DNA of 53,408 bases from Pedobacter sp. V48. GTDB lineage: Bacteria; Bacteroidota; Bacteroidia; Sphingobacteriales; Sphingobacteriaceae. The notes under the pieces are model-generated. The model had not been told where the DNA came from, made no database searches, and worked only from the letters and a program-made list of their open reading frames with translations. The stretch lies in the NCBI RefSeq assembly GCF_000523515.1, contig NZ_AWRU01000034.1, positions 268,400 to 321,807 on the forward strand, given 5' to 3'. Every line of letters begins with the position of its first letter. Positions within the stretch are counted from its first letter, which is position 1. This document shows, in pieces, positions 1-8,705 of the stretch. Made by a program: the position numbers and the translations under genes.

Positions 1-322
1 CAAACACCATACGCTGGTTGTATTCAAAAGCAAGGGTCTTATGGTTTATTAAATCGATAATCGTTCCTATAAAACATAACCCAACTGTAAAGAAATACAG
101 CACTCCCATACCAATCTGGTTTACCAAAAACCTTGGTAATCCAGGCACAAAGAAGCCTAAAATGCAATACAGCACCATATCGTCCGGATTTCTTCTTTTA
201 CTACCGTAAATCATTAAAAACCCTCTCAACTGTTGTTCACTAAATCCTGTAGTTGCAGTTTGCAAGTACGAATATTCCTGAGGTGTGATACCCGGCAATG
301 ACATAAATGGTGAATCAAACAT
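1..322 (-). CDS. TM2 domain membrane protein (3' end outside window)
   Basis: This partial gene begins at position 322 and runs off the left edge, leaving about 107 codons. The protein starts MFDSPFMSLPG. After a soluble N-terminal part with a basic GSKRRNPDD stretch it has two hydrophobic segments. The first reads like VLYCILGFFVPGLPRFLVNQ and the second has GVLYFFTVGLCFIGTIIDLI, the helix-turn-helix hairpin of TM2 proteins. A clear AGGAGG site lies just upstream of the ATG. The start overlaps the end of the upstream DUF2752 gene by 8 bp, so the two are translationally coupled. The TM2 assignment is a family-level recognition and the molecular function is unknown. Confidence 0.8.
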   Translation of the reverse strand, partial: MFDSPFMSLPGITPQEYSYLQTATTGFSEQQLRGFLMIYGSKRRNPDDMVLYCILGFFVPGLPRFLVNQIGMGVLYFFTVGLCFIGTIIDLINHKTLAFEYNQRMVF

Positions 323-641
323 ATCCTTCCTCCTTATATTTTATAATTTTATTCCTGTTAACTCTTAATTTTATCAGCACAACAATCCTGTATACGATAA
401 TCAGCAGGGCAGGTATTCCAAACCAATGGAGCTTAATGCTCTCTGCAATATTACCATGAAACAGCTGCGTTAAAGCTCTCCCAATTCCACATCCCGGGCA
501 CCAATCTATCCCCATGTTTGCTAGCGGACAAAGGGTAAAGTGATGTTCATGGCCATGTATCTGTGGTTGCGCTAATCCCAGCAACACTAAAGCCGTTATC
601 CAAAAAATGAGTTCTAATGGTATGCGGCTCAGCATTTTCAT
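315..641 (-). CDS. DUF2752 small membrane protein
   Basis: The gene encodes 108 residues with an N-terminal hydrophobic helix (about 10-26) and a second helix near 73-91. Between them is the family hallmark, CPLANMGIDWCPGCGIGR (about 38-55): a Cys-Pro pair followed by CPGCG and Arg. The protein is very probably an inner-membrane protein of unknown role. An AGAGGA site precedes the ATG. Its 3' end overlaps the TM2 gene start, so the two form an operon. It is divergent from mfd across 79 bp. Confidence 0.85.
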   Translation of the reverse strand: MKMLSRIPLELIFWITALVLLGLAQPQIHGHEHHFTLCPLANMGIDWCPGCGIGRALTQLFHGNIAESIKLHWFGIPALLIIVYRIVVLIKLRVNRNKIIKYKEEGYV

Positions 642-708
642 GTTATCCTCTTTTTATCTTAGATTGATTAATAGAGACTTTGTTACATCTAAAGCTAATC
701 ATAAATCT

Positions 709-716
709 TACATTTG
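709..716 (+). promoter_or_regulatory. -7 element of the mfd promoter (TACATTTG)
   Basis: This is an exact match to the Bacteroidota -7 consensus TAnnTTTG. The expected transcription start, about 5 nt past the final G, falls at 721, which is the GTG codon chosen for mfd. A TTTG at 679-682 is present, but its 26-bp spacing is longer than usual, so only the -7 box is firm. Confidence 0.5.
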
Positions 717-720
717 CATT

Positions 721-3700
721 GTGAACATCCGCGACCTGATTAATCGATACAAAACAGATGAACGCATTGTAGCATTGGCAAAAGCCCTTAATGCGGGCAA
801 AGGTAATAAACTTCAGCTAAAAGGACTAGTTGGTTCTGCCGATGCAACAATTGCAACAGCTACTTATTTTCTGCTCCATAAACCAATTTTATTTGTGTTA
901 CCGGATAGGGAAGAGGCATCTTATTTTCTTGCAGATCTGGAAAGTATTCTGGATAAAGAAGTACTTTTATTTCCTTCTTCCTTCCGCAAAGCTTTTGAAT
1001 TTACGCAGGTTGATACCGCAAATGTACTGGCCAGGGCCGAAGTATTAAACGAACTAAACCACCATTCTGAATATGGAAAAATAGTAGTTACATACCCCGA
1101 AGCCCTTGCAGAAAAGGTAATAAACCGTTCTCTTCTCGAAAAAAATACCCTAGAAATTAGTCTGGGTGCTAAACTGGGCATCGATTTCATAAATGAGTTT
1201 CTGATAGACTACGATTTTAACCGTACCGATTTCGTTTACGAGCCTGGTCAGTTTTCAATCCGTGGCGGCATAGTAGATATTTTTTCATTCTCACACGATC
1301 TGCCATATCGTATCGAGTTTTTTGGCGATGAAATAGAAAGCATCCGAACCTTCGAAATAGAAAGTCAGCTGTCCGTAGAAGATGTAAAAACTTTCACCAT
1401 CATCCCAAATGTTCAATCAAAATACCTTACAGAAAGCAACATCAGCTTGCTCGACTATATAGAAAAAGACACTCAGCTTTGGTTTAGAGATGTAGAATTC
1501 ACTCTCGACATTGTTAAATCCGGGTACAAAAAGGCTGTAGAGCTTTGGAAAGCTTTGCCGGTAAAAGAAAAGGCGGAAAATCAAGACTGGATTGATCCTA
1601 AATTTGCCTTTACCGACGAAAAAATGATCGCCGATATGCTCCAGGATTTTCTTCTGGTTGAATTTGGGAAGCAATTTTTTTATAAAACAGACCAGGTTTT
1701 TCAGTTCGAAACCAAACCGCAGCCATCCTTTAATAAAGACTTTAACTTGCTTATTCACAACATCAAAGAAAATGAAAAGCAAGGTATCCATAACTTCATT
1801 TTCAGCTCCTCAACCAAGCAAACGGAACGTTTATACGCCATATTAGACGATATAGATAAAACAGCAAAGTTTACCCCGGTAAACATCCCTTTAAGAGAAG
1901 GTTTTGTAGACGCACAGCAACACGTGGCATTTTATACAGACCATCAGATTTTTGATCGTTTTTACAAATACAAGCTTAAAAGAGGCTATCAACGCAGTCA
2001 GGCTATAACTTTAAAAGAGCTCAGAGATTTAAAGCCGGGCGATTTTGTGACCCATATTGACCATGGAATAGGTAAATATGCCGGCCTGGAAAAGGTAGAA
2101 GTAAACGGAAAAACACAGGAAATGATCAGACTGGTATATGCCGATAATGACCTGCTTTACGTAAACATCAATTCCCTAAACCGCATTGCAAAATACAGCG
2201 GAAAAGACGGTACCGCCCCTAAAATGAATAAGCTAGGTACCGAAGCGTGGGATAAGCTTAAAAAGACCACTAAAAAAAAAGTTAAAGACATAGCCCGCGA
2301 CCTGATTAAGCTATATGCCTTAAGAAAATCGCAGGTTGGTACCGCCTTCGATCCAGATGGATATCTGGAAACAGAACTGGAAGCATCCTTCATTTACGAA
2401 GATACCCCGGATCAGGAAAAGGCCACAAATGATGTTAAAAAAGACATGGAAGCCCCGCACCCAATGGATAGGCTTGTATGCGGCGATGTAGGTTTTGGTA
2501 AAACAGAGATCGCCATACGTGCTGCCTTTAAAGCCGTTGCAAATGGCAAGCAAGCGGCAGTACTGGTGCCTACCACCATTTTGGCATTACAACACTTTAA
2601 AACCTTCTCGGGTCGTTTAAAAGGCTTCCCCTGCAATGTCGACTACATTAACCGTTTTAAAACCAACAAACAGATAAAAGATACACTTGCGGCAGTTGTT
2701 GATGGTAAAGTAGATATCATTATTGGTACCCACCGTTTGCTGAGCAAGGATGTAAAATTCAAAGATCTGGGCATCATGATCATCGATGAAGAACAGAAAT
2801 TCGGTGTAGCATCAAAAGAAAAGCTGAAGGCTCTGAGGGTGAATGTAGATACCCTAACCCTTACCGCCACGCCGATTCCACGTACGCTCCATTTTTCGTT
2901 AATGGGAGCGAGGGATCTTTCCATCATGAGCACCCCGCCACCAAATAGGCAAGCTGTAAATACAGAATTGCACGTTTTTAATGATAAACTGATTCAGGAA
3001 GCCGTTCAATTTGAACTTGATCGTGGCGGGCAGGTATTCTTTATCCATAACCGCGTAAACGACCTCCCGCAGTTGGGCGGTTTAATACAGCGCCTGGTTC
3101 CAAAAGCACGCATCGGTATAGCCCACGGGCAGCTTGATGGCGACGCGCTCGAAGATGTAATGCTTGATTTTATAAATGGCGAAAAGGACGTATTGGTTGC
3201 CACAACAATAATTGAGGCCGGTTTGGACATTCCAAATGCAAATACCATCATCATTAACCATGCGCATATGTTTGGGCTAAGCGACCTGCACCAGATGCGT
3301 GGCAGGGTAGGCCGGTCTAACAAAAAAGCATTCTGTTACCTGCTTAGTCCTCCGCTTTCTACCTTAACCTCCGAGGCCCGTAAAAGACTTAGCGCAATAG
3401 AAGAGTTCTCGGACCTTGGGAGCGGCTTTAACATCGCGATGAGGGATTTAGACATCCGCGGCAGCGGAAACCTGTTAGGAGCAGAGCAAAGTGGCTTTAT
3501 TGCCGAAATAGGTTTCGAAATGTATCACAAAATACTTGATGAAGCCATACAGGAGCTCAAAGCAGACGAATTTAAAGGCCTGTTTAAAGATGAACCGGAA
3601 CGCCCTTTTGTTACCTTTACACAGATAGATACCGATCTGGAATTATACATTCCTGATGATTATGTAACCAACATTACCGAGCGGTATAATCTATACACCG

Positions 3701-4062
3701 AGCTTTCTAAGATAGAAAACGAAACCCAGTTAAAAGCATTTGAGCTAAGTTTAAAAGATCGGTTTGGCCCGGTTCCAAGGCCAGTTAAAACCATGCTGAA
3801 TGTATTGAGATTGCAATGGGTGGCCAAAAAACTGGCTTTTGAAAAAATTACCTTCAAAAAAGGCACTCTGCGCGGCTATTTCATAACAGACAAGCAATCT
3901 TCGTTCTTTGATTCAACAATGTTCAATAAAATATTGCACTTTGCACAAATCCACCCCCGACTATGTAATTTAAAAGAAGTTAAAGACAGCTTAAGAATTG
4001 CTTTTGATAACCTTAACACAGTTGATGAAGCAGTAGAAATGCTCGAAATGGTGGTTAACTAA
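721..4062 (+). CDS. mfd: Transcription-repair coupling factor Mfd
   Basis: Mfd is the ATP-dependent translocase that removes stalled RNA polymerase and recruits UvrA to template-strand lesions. From a GTG start at 721 the protein is 1113 residues, normal for the family. Domains in order are a UvrB-like N-terminal part, a CarD-like RNA polymerase interaction domain around residues 434-500 (PGDFVTHIDHGIGKY), then the helicase motor. The motor has Walker A GDVGFGKTE at about 588-596, DEEQ at about 689-692, TATPIPRTL, and QMRGRVGR with the RecG-like TRG region. A C-terminal TRCF domain follows. The frame stays open back to an ATG at 607, but that would put 38 unrelated residues before the conserved NIRDLINRY start and would place the promoter inside the gene. 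DUF3820 follows 11 bp downstream. Confidence 0.97.
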   Translation: MNIRDLINRYKTDERIVALAKALNAGKGNKLQLKGLVGSADATIATATYFLLHKPILFVLPDREEASYFLADLESILDKEVLLFPSSFRKAFEFTQVDTANVLARAEVLNELNHHSEYGKIVVTYPEALAEKVINRSLLEKNTLEISLGAKLGIDFINEFLIDYDFNRTDFVYEPGQFSIRGGIVDIFSFSHDLPYRIEFFGDEIESIRTFEIESQLSVEDVKTFTIIPNVQSKYLTESNISLLDYIEKDTQLWFRDVEFTLDIVKSGYKKAVELWKALPVKEKAENQDWIDPKFAFTDEKMIADMLQDFLLVEFGKQFFYKTDQVFQFETKPQPSFNKDFNLLIHNIKENEKQGIHNFIFSSSTKQTERLYAILDDIDKTAKFTPVNIPLREGFVDAQQHVAFYTDHQIFDRFYKYKLKRGYQRSQAITLKELRDLKPGDFVTHIDHGIGKYAGLEKVEVNGKTQEMIRLVYADNDLLYVNINSLNRIAKYSGKDGTAPKMNKLGTEAWDKLKKTTKKKVKDIARDLIKLYALRKSQVGTAFDPDGYLETELEASFIYEDTPDQEKATNDVKKDMEAPHPMDRLVCGDVGFGKTEIAIRAAFKAVANGKQAAVLVPTTILALQHFKTFSGRLKGFPCNVDYINRFKTNKQIKDTLAAVVDGKVDIIIGTHRLLSKDVKFKDLGIMIIDEEQKFGVASKEKLKALRVNVDTLTLTATPIPRTLHFSLMGARDLSIMSTPPPNRQAVNTELHVFNDKLIQEAVQFELDRGGQVFFIHNRVNDLPQLGGLIQRLVPKARIGIAHGQLDGDALEDVMLDFINGEKDVLVATTIIEAGLDIPNANTIIINHAHMFGLSDLHQMRGRVGRSNKKAFCYLLSPPLSTLTSEARKRLSAIEEFSDLGSGFNIAMRDLDIRGSGNLLGAEQSGFIAEIGFEMYHKILDEAIQELKADEFKGLFKDEPERPFVTFTQIDTDLELYIPDDYVTNITERYNLYTELSKIENETQLKAFELSLKDRFGPVPRPVKTMLNVLRLQWVAKKLAFEKITFKKGTLRGYFITDKQSSFFDSTMFNKILHFAQIHPRLCNLKEVKDSLRIAFDNLNTVDEAVEMLEMVVN

Positions 4063-4073
4063 TTTAAAGCGAA

Positions 4074-4292
4074 ATGAATCCGCAAATACTGAAAGATCTG
4101 GTTACTATGCAAATGCCATTTGGCAAATATAAAGGGCGTATTATATGCGATCTTCCGGAATCTTATCTGATCTGGTTTCATAAAGAAGGTTTTCCTCCGG
4201 GAAAACTTGGCGAGATGATTGCAACACTTTATGAGATTAAACTTAATGGCCTGGAGTATCTGCTTCAGCCATTAAAAAACCCCAATCGTTAG
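4074..4292 (+). CDS. DUF3820 family small protein
   Basis: The gene encodes 72 residues and contains the family pattern MPFGKYKGRIICDLPESYLIWF. Proteins of this type are small and soluble, with a fold related to nuclease-associated modules, and their function is not established. It starts 11 bp after mfd on the same strand and is probably co-transcribed with it. About 226 bp then separate it from the convergent cdsA gene. I see no gene in that gap, only T-rich tracts near 4315-4335 that might end transcription. Confidence 0.8.
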   Translation: MNPQILKDLVTMQMPFGKYKGRIICDLPESYLIWFHKEGFPPGKLGEMIATLYEIKLNGLEYLLQPLKNPNR

Positions 4293-4518
4293 CCTATTTT
4301 ATCCCCAAAATCATTGTTTTTTAGCTGTTTTTTTTATTTAGGGCGATGTTGTTTAAGGACCTCAGCTTAAGTACAACCTTTCAAAGTCCATATTGAGCCC
4401 ATGTTTTACCACAAAAACACGGTGTTAATATGAATTTAATATGCGTTCATTATTGATTTTGGCAAAGTAACAACCCAACTGTTTTCAGGGCTGATATCAA
4501 TGCGGTATTTTTTTAAAA

Positions 4519-5328
4519 TTAATGGAGCAAAAGATACAAATAGGTATACACCACAGGGGCGGCAATCAAGAGGCCATCAAACCGATCTAACAGGCCACCA
4601 TGTCCAGGCAAAAAAGTGCCCGAATCCTTAACGTTAAGGCTTCGTTTAAGCATTGATTCTACAAGATCTCCAAGTGTGCCAAAGCTCGCTATTAAAAGTG
4701 CCATTCCGGCCCAAACCCAACTGCTTATTTCTGTAAATTGTAAAGATATAAGGTAAGATGCGAGCACGCTGGTAAACATCCCTCCAAAGAAACCTTCCCA
4801 TGATTTTTTTGGGGAATGACGCTCAAAAAGTCGTGTTCTACCGAATTTCATTCCAAAAAGGTAAGCGCCTGTATCATTGGCCCATAGCATCAGCAAAAAG
4901 GATAGCGGTAAATGAAAGCTATATTCAGGGCTGCTAGCCAGAAAACCGAGCGAATAAAAGAAACAAAATGGGGTTGTTACATATACAAATCCTACAAAAG
5001 TATAGGAGATATTGGCAAACGGTATCTTATCTTTTTTATAGAGCTCGCTGATAAATACTGAAAATAATAGTGGAACTAGAAGCAACAGATACTTGGTTTC
5101 AAATTGCAGGTAATGGTATCCTGCGGTCATTAAAAATATTAATGTGGCAGCAAAAAGTGCAATATTTCTGTGTGGTCGTATTCCCGCTGTTTTGATTAGT
5201 TTAAAGAATTCAAATAGCGCGGCAAGACTTAAAAGCAGGTAAAAAAAAGTAAAGGTATAGCCACCTAAAAAGATGGATCCCAACATCACTATGGTAAAAA
5301 AGAACGCGGTTATTGCTCTGGTTTTCAT
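4519..5328 (-). CDS. cdsA: Phosphatidate cytidylyltransferase
   Basis: CdsA makes CDP-diacylglycerol from phosphatidic acid and CTP, the branch point of phospholipid synthesis, in the inner membrane. The 269-residue protein is a string of hydrophobic helices ending in the CDS signature at about 225-251, where SMLKRSLNVKDSG and LPGHGGLLDRFD include the metal- and CTP-binding Asp and Lys residues. Length is normal for the family. Its ATG overlaps the stop of the preceding DUF2007 gene by one base (TAATG), showing an operon with DUF2007 and the CPBP protease gene. Confidence 0.95.
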   Translation of the reverse strand: MKTRAITAFFFTIVMLGSIFLGGYTFTFFYLLLSLAALFEFFKLIKTAGIRPHRNIALFAATLIFLMTAGYHYLQFETKYLLLLVPLLFSVFISELYKKDKIPFANISYTFVGFVYVTTPFCFFYSLGFLASSPEYSFHLPLSFLLMLWANDTGAYLFGMKFGRTRLFERHSPKKSWEGFFGGMFTSVLASYLISLQFTEISSWVWAGMALLIASFGTLGDLVESMLKRSLNVKDSGTFLPGHGGLLDRFDGLLIAAPVVYTYLYLLLH

Positions 5329-5534
5329 TAAATATTATTTTCTAAAATGTATTCCTTCGCTTTTTCGGAGTCATCCGGATGTACTAGGACTGTTAAGATG
5401 CCAAAAGTTTTGTAAGATGAATCTTGTTTGTTTAATACTACGGTATCGATATCAATTGCCTCTAATCCTTGTTTAAGGATCTCAGCCTGAAATTGATCTT
5501 CCGTTTCATAAACCTTAATCCAATTGCTGCTCAT
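5328..5534 (-). CDS. DUF2007 domain protein (putative signal-transducing protein)
   Basis: The gene encodes 68 residues from the ATG at 5534 (MSSNWIKVYETEDQFQAEIL). The pattern fits DUF2007: a short ferredoxin-like alpha/beta protein with an early EDQFQAEILKQGLEA helix and a later V.P.D...A...I helix. A longer frame begins at 5573, but its 13 extra residues lie inside the CPBP gene and do not match the family. The gene overlaps the upstream CPBP gene by 20 bp and cdsA by one base. Function is unknown; the operon suggests a membrane or lipid context. Confidence 0.8.
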   Translation of the reverse strand: MSSNWIKVYETEDQFQAEILKQGLEAIDIDTVVLNKQDSSYKTFGILTVLVHPDDSEKAKEYILENNI

Positions 5535-6447
5535 AAGTTTTTGATGTTTTATTTTTAAAAAATTGGAATACAAAAATCGTTAAAATGAAACTGATCAGGT
5601 ATCCATACCAGGCAAAATGACTTGTATTGTCTGCTTCAGACAAAGGTATATTGTTTTTTTGCATATACCATGCTACACATACTGCATAAGCATTATTTAA
5701 AAAATGGGCTAACATTGAGTACCATAAATTACCACTCCAATAATAGATATATCCGAAGCCGGCACCCAATAAGAACCGTGGTAAAAAACCATAAAACTGT
5801 AAATGTATAGCACTGAAAAGGAAGGCCGAGGCCCAAATTGCGACATGTGGGTTTTTAAAAATCCTTAAAAATGAACGCTGTACAGCCCCTCTAAACATCA
5901 ATTCCTCTGCTATGCCTGGTAATAATGCAATTAACAAAAGGTTAACTACAAGCTCGCTGATGTGCTTCATTTTTAACAGGAGCAGGGTGGTTTGCATGGC
6001 CTGGTCTTCTTTCTCTCTCATCCAGGTTTCTATCCATTTCAGGTAATCGGGAAGTACCATTTTTTGATTAATCATGGCTGTCCACTCCATAATCGGCATA
6101 GAAACTATCATAATTAATAAAACGATGAGCAAAAGGTTCGGTTCTGGCTTTTTAAAACCGTAGAATACATTTATTTTCCTTCTTTCTGTTAAGGCTAGGA
6201 ATAAGGGTGGGGCCAAAAACATTCCGATAGAAGTAGCGGCCAGCAAAATTTGTAATGCCGGACGATATTTCTCTTCACCACCAGAAAGTATTGTAGGATC
6301 GGTAAGCGATCCTAGTCCATACATGGCAACTATAATTGCGAGCGCAATAATAGAAAAAGCAAAAAGGCCCGCTATTATGTATCCAATGAGCATAAGTAGC
6401 TGCGTATAAGGACTATTTTCGTCTCGTTGCTTTTCTATGAAATTCAT
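5515..6447 (-). CDS. CPBP family intramembrane glutamic endopeptidase
   Basis: From the ATG at 6447 the protein has 310 residues and about eight hydrophobic helices. The catalytic pattern of the CPBP (Rce1-like, ABI) family is present: EELMFRG with Glu181, Glu182 and Arg186; FSAIH with His215; and HFLNN with His248 and Asn251. It is therefore likely an active membrane protease, though substrates are unknown. The frame continues upstream to 6555, but that would run across the divergent dusB promoter, so 6447 is preferred. It is the first gene of the operon CPBP-DUF2007-cdsA. Confidence 0.9.
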   Translation of the reverse strand: MNFIEKQRDENSPYTQLLMLIGYIIAGLFAFSIIALAIIVAMYGLGSLTDPTILSGGEEKYRPALQILLAATSIGMFLAPPLFLALTERRKINVFYGFKKPEPNLLLIVLLIMIVSMPIMEWTAMINQKMVLPDYLKWIETWMREKEDQAMQTTLLLLKMKHISELVVNLLLIALLPGIAEELMFRGAVQRSFLRIFKNPHVAIWASAFLFSAIHLQFYGFLPRFLLGAGFGYIYYWSGNLWYSMLAHFLNNAYAVCVAWYMQKNNIPLSEADNTSHFAWYGYLISFILTIFVFQFFKNKTSKTYEQQLD

Positions 6448-6462
6448 TATTTTGATTATTTG

Positions 6463-6470
6463 TACCTTTG
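6463..6470 (+). promoter_or_regulatory. -7 element of the dusB promoter (TACCTTTG)
   Basis: This is an exact TAnnTTTG match in the 53-bp gap between the divergent CPBP gene and dusB. It predicts a start near 6475 and a leader of about 26 nt, which argues against the alternative start codon at 6468. No clear -33 TTG is seen at the proper distance. Confidence 0.55.
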
Positions 6471-6500
6471 CACTTTGAAATTTGCATTGAAGATAGAAAA

Positions 6501-7508
6501 ATGTCTGTAAAGATAGGAAATATTGACCTGGGAGAGTTCCCTTTATTGCTTGCACCTATGGAAGATGTGAGCGATCCTCCTTTTCGTTTTGTTTGTAAAC
6601 AAAGCGGGGTAGATATGATGTATACCGAATTTATTTCGTCGGAAGGGTTAATTAGAGATGCTGCAAAAAGCAGGGCTAAACTTGATATTTTTGAGTATGA
6701 GCGCCCTATTGGCATACAGATATTTGGAAGTGAGATCGATCATATGAGAGAGGCTACCGAAATTGCTACTCTGGCCAATCCAGATCTGATGGACATCAAT
6801 TATGGCTGCCCGGTTAAGAACGTTGCTTGCCGAGGTGCGGGAGCTAGTTTGCTACAGGATATTGACAAGATGGTTAAAATGACCGAGGCTGTTGTAAAAG
6901 CGACACACTTGCCTGTAACTGTTAAAACCAGACTGGGATGGGACGACAATACCAAGAATGTAGAAGAAGTTGCAGAAAGATTACAAGATATTGGTATCCA
7001 GGCGTTAACAATTCATGGAAGAACAAGGGCCCAACTGTATAAAGGCGAAGCAGACTGGACGTTGATAAGAGAGATCAAACGTAACCCTCGTATAAAAATT
7101 CCAATCTTTGGTAATGGTGATGTAGATAGCATACAAAAGGCGGCAGACTGGAGACTGGAATATGAGATAGATGGCATCATGATTGGTCGGGCTGCTATTG
7201 GATATCCATGGATATTCAGGGAAATAAGACACTTTTTTAATACAGGCGAAATTTTAGCCGGACCAAGTGTGGAAGAGCGCGTAACAGTATGCAGAACACA
7301 TTTTGAGAAATCAATTGCATGGAAAGGCCCTAAAGTTGGTGTATTCGAAATGAGACGCCACTATGCAAATTACTTCAAAGGTTTACCAGACTTTAAACCT
7401 TATAGAATGTTGCTTGTCAAAGAGGATAGTATAGAAACTATACATAGTATCCTAGACGAAGTGGCAGATAAGTATCATAACGTTCTCCCGGTTGGGGAAA
7501 TGGCGTGA
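6501..7508 (+). CDS. dusB: tRNA-dihydrouridine synthase (DusB type)
   Basis: This FMN- and NADPH-dependent enzyme reduces uridines in tRNA to dihydrouridine. The 335-residue protein starts as a TIM barrel with LLAPMEDVSDPPFR near the N-terminus. It has the family motif NYGCPVKNVACRGAGASLL, in which Cys103 is the catalytic acid, followed by VKTRLGW, ALTIHGRTRAQLYKGEADW and GNGDVDS for flavin and tRNA contacts. GIMIGRAAIGYPW closes the barrel. The ATG at 6501 is favoured because the promoter box ends at 6470. apaG follows after 31 bp on the same strand. Confidence 0.93.
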   Translation: MSVKIGNIDLGEFPLLLAPMEDVSDPPFRFVCKQSGVDMMYTEFISSEGLIRDAAKSRAKLDIFEYERPIGIQIFGSEIDHMREATEIATLANPDLMDINYGCPVKNVACRGAGASLLQDIDKMVKMTEAVVKATHLPVTVKTRLGWDDNTKNVEEVAERLQDIGIQALTIHGRTRAQLYKGEADWTLIREIKRNPRIKIPIFGNGDVDSIQKAADWRLEYEIDGIMIGRAAIGYPWIFREIRHFFNTGEILAGPSVEERVTVCRTHFEKSIAWKGPKVGVFEMRRHYANYFKGLPDFKPYRMLLVKEDSIETIHSILDEVADKYHNVLPVGEMA

Positions 7509-7539
7509 TTTTTGAAAACATTTAATAAATAAAATTGTA

Positions 7540-7926
7540 ATGGTTACAGCAATAACAGACGGTGTTAAAATTTCGGTAGAAACAGTGTATCAGGATGAAT
7601 ATTCTAATCCAGCAAATGATCACTATGTATTTGCCTACCGCATCAATATAGAAAACCTTTCAGATTACGCTATACAGCTTAAGAGACGTCAATGGTTCAT
7701 TTTTGATTCCAGCGGTGTTCAAAGAGAAGTAGAAGGCGAAGGGGTTATTGGCTTACAGCCTGTAATTGAACCTGGAGAAAGTCATTCTTACGTGTCTGGC
7801 TGCAACTTAACAACTGATATGGGTACCATGAACGGAAGCTATTTAATGAGCCGCCTGTTTGATGATACTGAATTTACAGTTGATATTCCTAAATTTAGCT
7901 TAATAGCTTCTTACAGATTAAACTGA
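7540..7926 (+). CDS. apaG: ApaG family protein
   Basis: The gene encodes 128 residues, the normal ApaG length, with a single immunoglobulin/fibronectin-like beta sandwich. Family patterns are visible: HYVFAYRINIENLSDYAIQL, RRQWFIFDSSG, EGEGVIGLQPVIEPGESHSYVSGC and GTMNGSYLM. ApaG was linked in enterobacteria to Co2+/Mg2+ resistance and diadenosine polyphosphates, but its molecular role is not settled. The last 9 bp overlap the convergent zinc peptidase gene. It is probably co-transcribed with dusB. Confidence 0.93.
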   Translation: MVTAITDGVKISVETVYQDEYSNPANDHYVFAYRINIENLSDYAIQLKRRQWFIFDSSGVQREVEGEGVIGLQPVIEPGESHSYVSGCNLTTDMGTMNGSYLMSRLFDDTEFTVDIPKFSLIASYRLN

Positions 7927-8619
7927 CCTTTGGTGCCTTCCAAATAATATGGAAACGTAATAGATAAGATTAGTCATGGCACCTAATGCGGCTACTACAT
8001 AAGTCATGGCCGCCCACCAAAGTGCATCTTTAGCCTGTGTATTTTCTTCGGTTGTATACAGTATCTCTTTATTGTTTTTTAACCATATAAGCGCTCTTCT
8101 GCTGGCATCAAACTCTACAGGTAAGGTAATTATACTAAAAATAGTTATTAGTGTTAAACCTATTACTCCAATTGTTAAAACAACAGGGTTAAACGTAAAA
8201 GCAATTAATAAAACGCCCAGAATTAATACCCACTGTAAAAGGTTTGAAGTTAGACTTACTAAAGGCACCATATTGGTTCTAAGGTTTAACCAGCTATATG
8301 ATTTAGCCTGTTGCAAGGCATGCCCGCACTCATGAGCTGCCACTGCTGCTGCTGCAACACTACGGCCATAATAGACATCTGTACTTAGGTTAACCGTTTT
8401 ATCTGAAGGATTATAATGATCTGATAATTGTCCATCGGTACTCATCACCCTCACATCAAATATCCCATTGTCGTGCAGCATTTTCTCTGCAACCTCTTTT
8501 CCCGAAAATCCCGAATTCAAGTGCATTTCAGCATATTTTGAAAACTTATTTCTAAATCTCCATTGTACAAACATGCTTAGTATTAGAACCGGGATTATTA
8601 AAATCAAATAAATTCCCAT
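7918..8619 (-). CDS. Membrane neutral zinc metallopeptidase (YugP/PF04298 type)
   Basis: The gene encodes 233 residues with an N-terminal membrane helix (residues 2-18), then VAAHECGHALQQA, where His96, Glu97 and His100 form the zincin site. Glu169 in LPVEFDASRRA is the likely third ligand. Two strongly hydrophobic segments lie at about 126-142 and 146-166, and another near the C-terminus. This matches the YugP family of membrane-anchored zinc peptidases, whose substrates are unknown. It is a single-gene unit that converges on apaG. Confidence 0.9.
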   Translation of the reverse strand: MGIYLILIIPVLILSMFVQWRFRNKFSKYAEMHLNSGFSGKEVAEKMLHDNGIFDVRVMSTDGQLSDHYNPSDKTVNLSTDVYYGRSVAAAAVAAHECGHALQQAKSYSWLNLRTNMVPLVSLTSNLLQWVLILGVLLIAFTFNPVVLTIGVIGLTLITIFSIITLPVEFDASRRALIWLKNNKEILYTTEENTQAKDALWWAAMTYVVAALGAMTNLIYYVSILFGRHQRSV

Positions 8620-8705
8620 TTTTTTAGTTTTGTAATCTCATTAGTTTTTAATCAAAAAGCGTTCCCAATTTATCTGATAATCAAAAAATAACATAATTTT
8701 ATATT

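Noticed and set aside
607..720. N-terminal extension of mfd from an ATG at 607
   Set aside because: It adds 38 residues without resemblance to Mfd, overlaps the divergent DUF2752 start and contains the likely promoter box.
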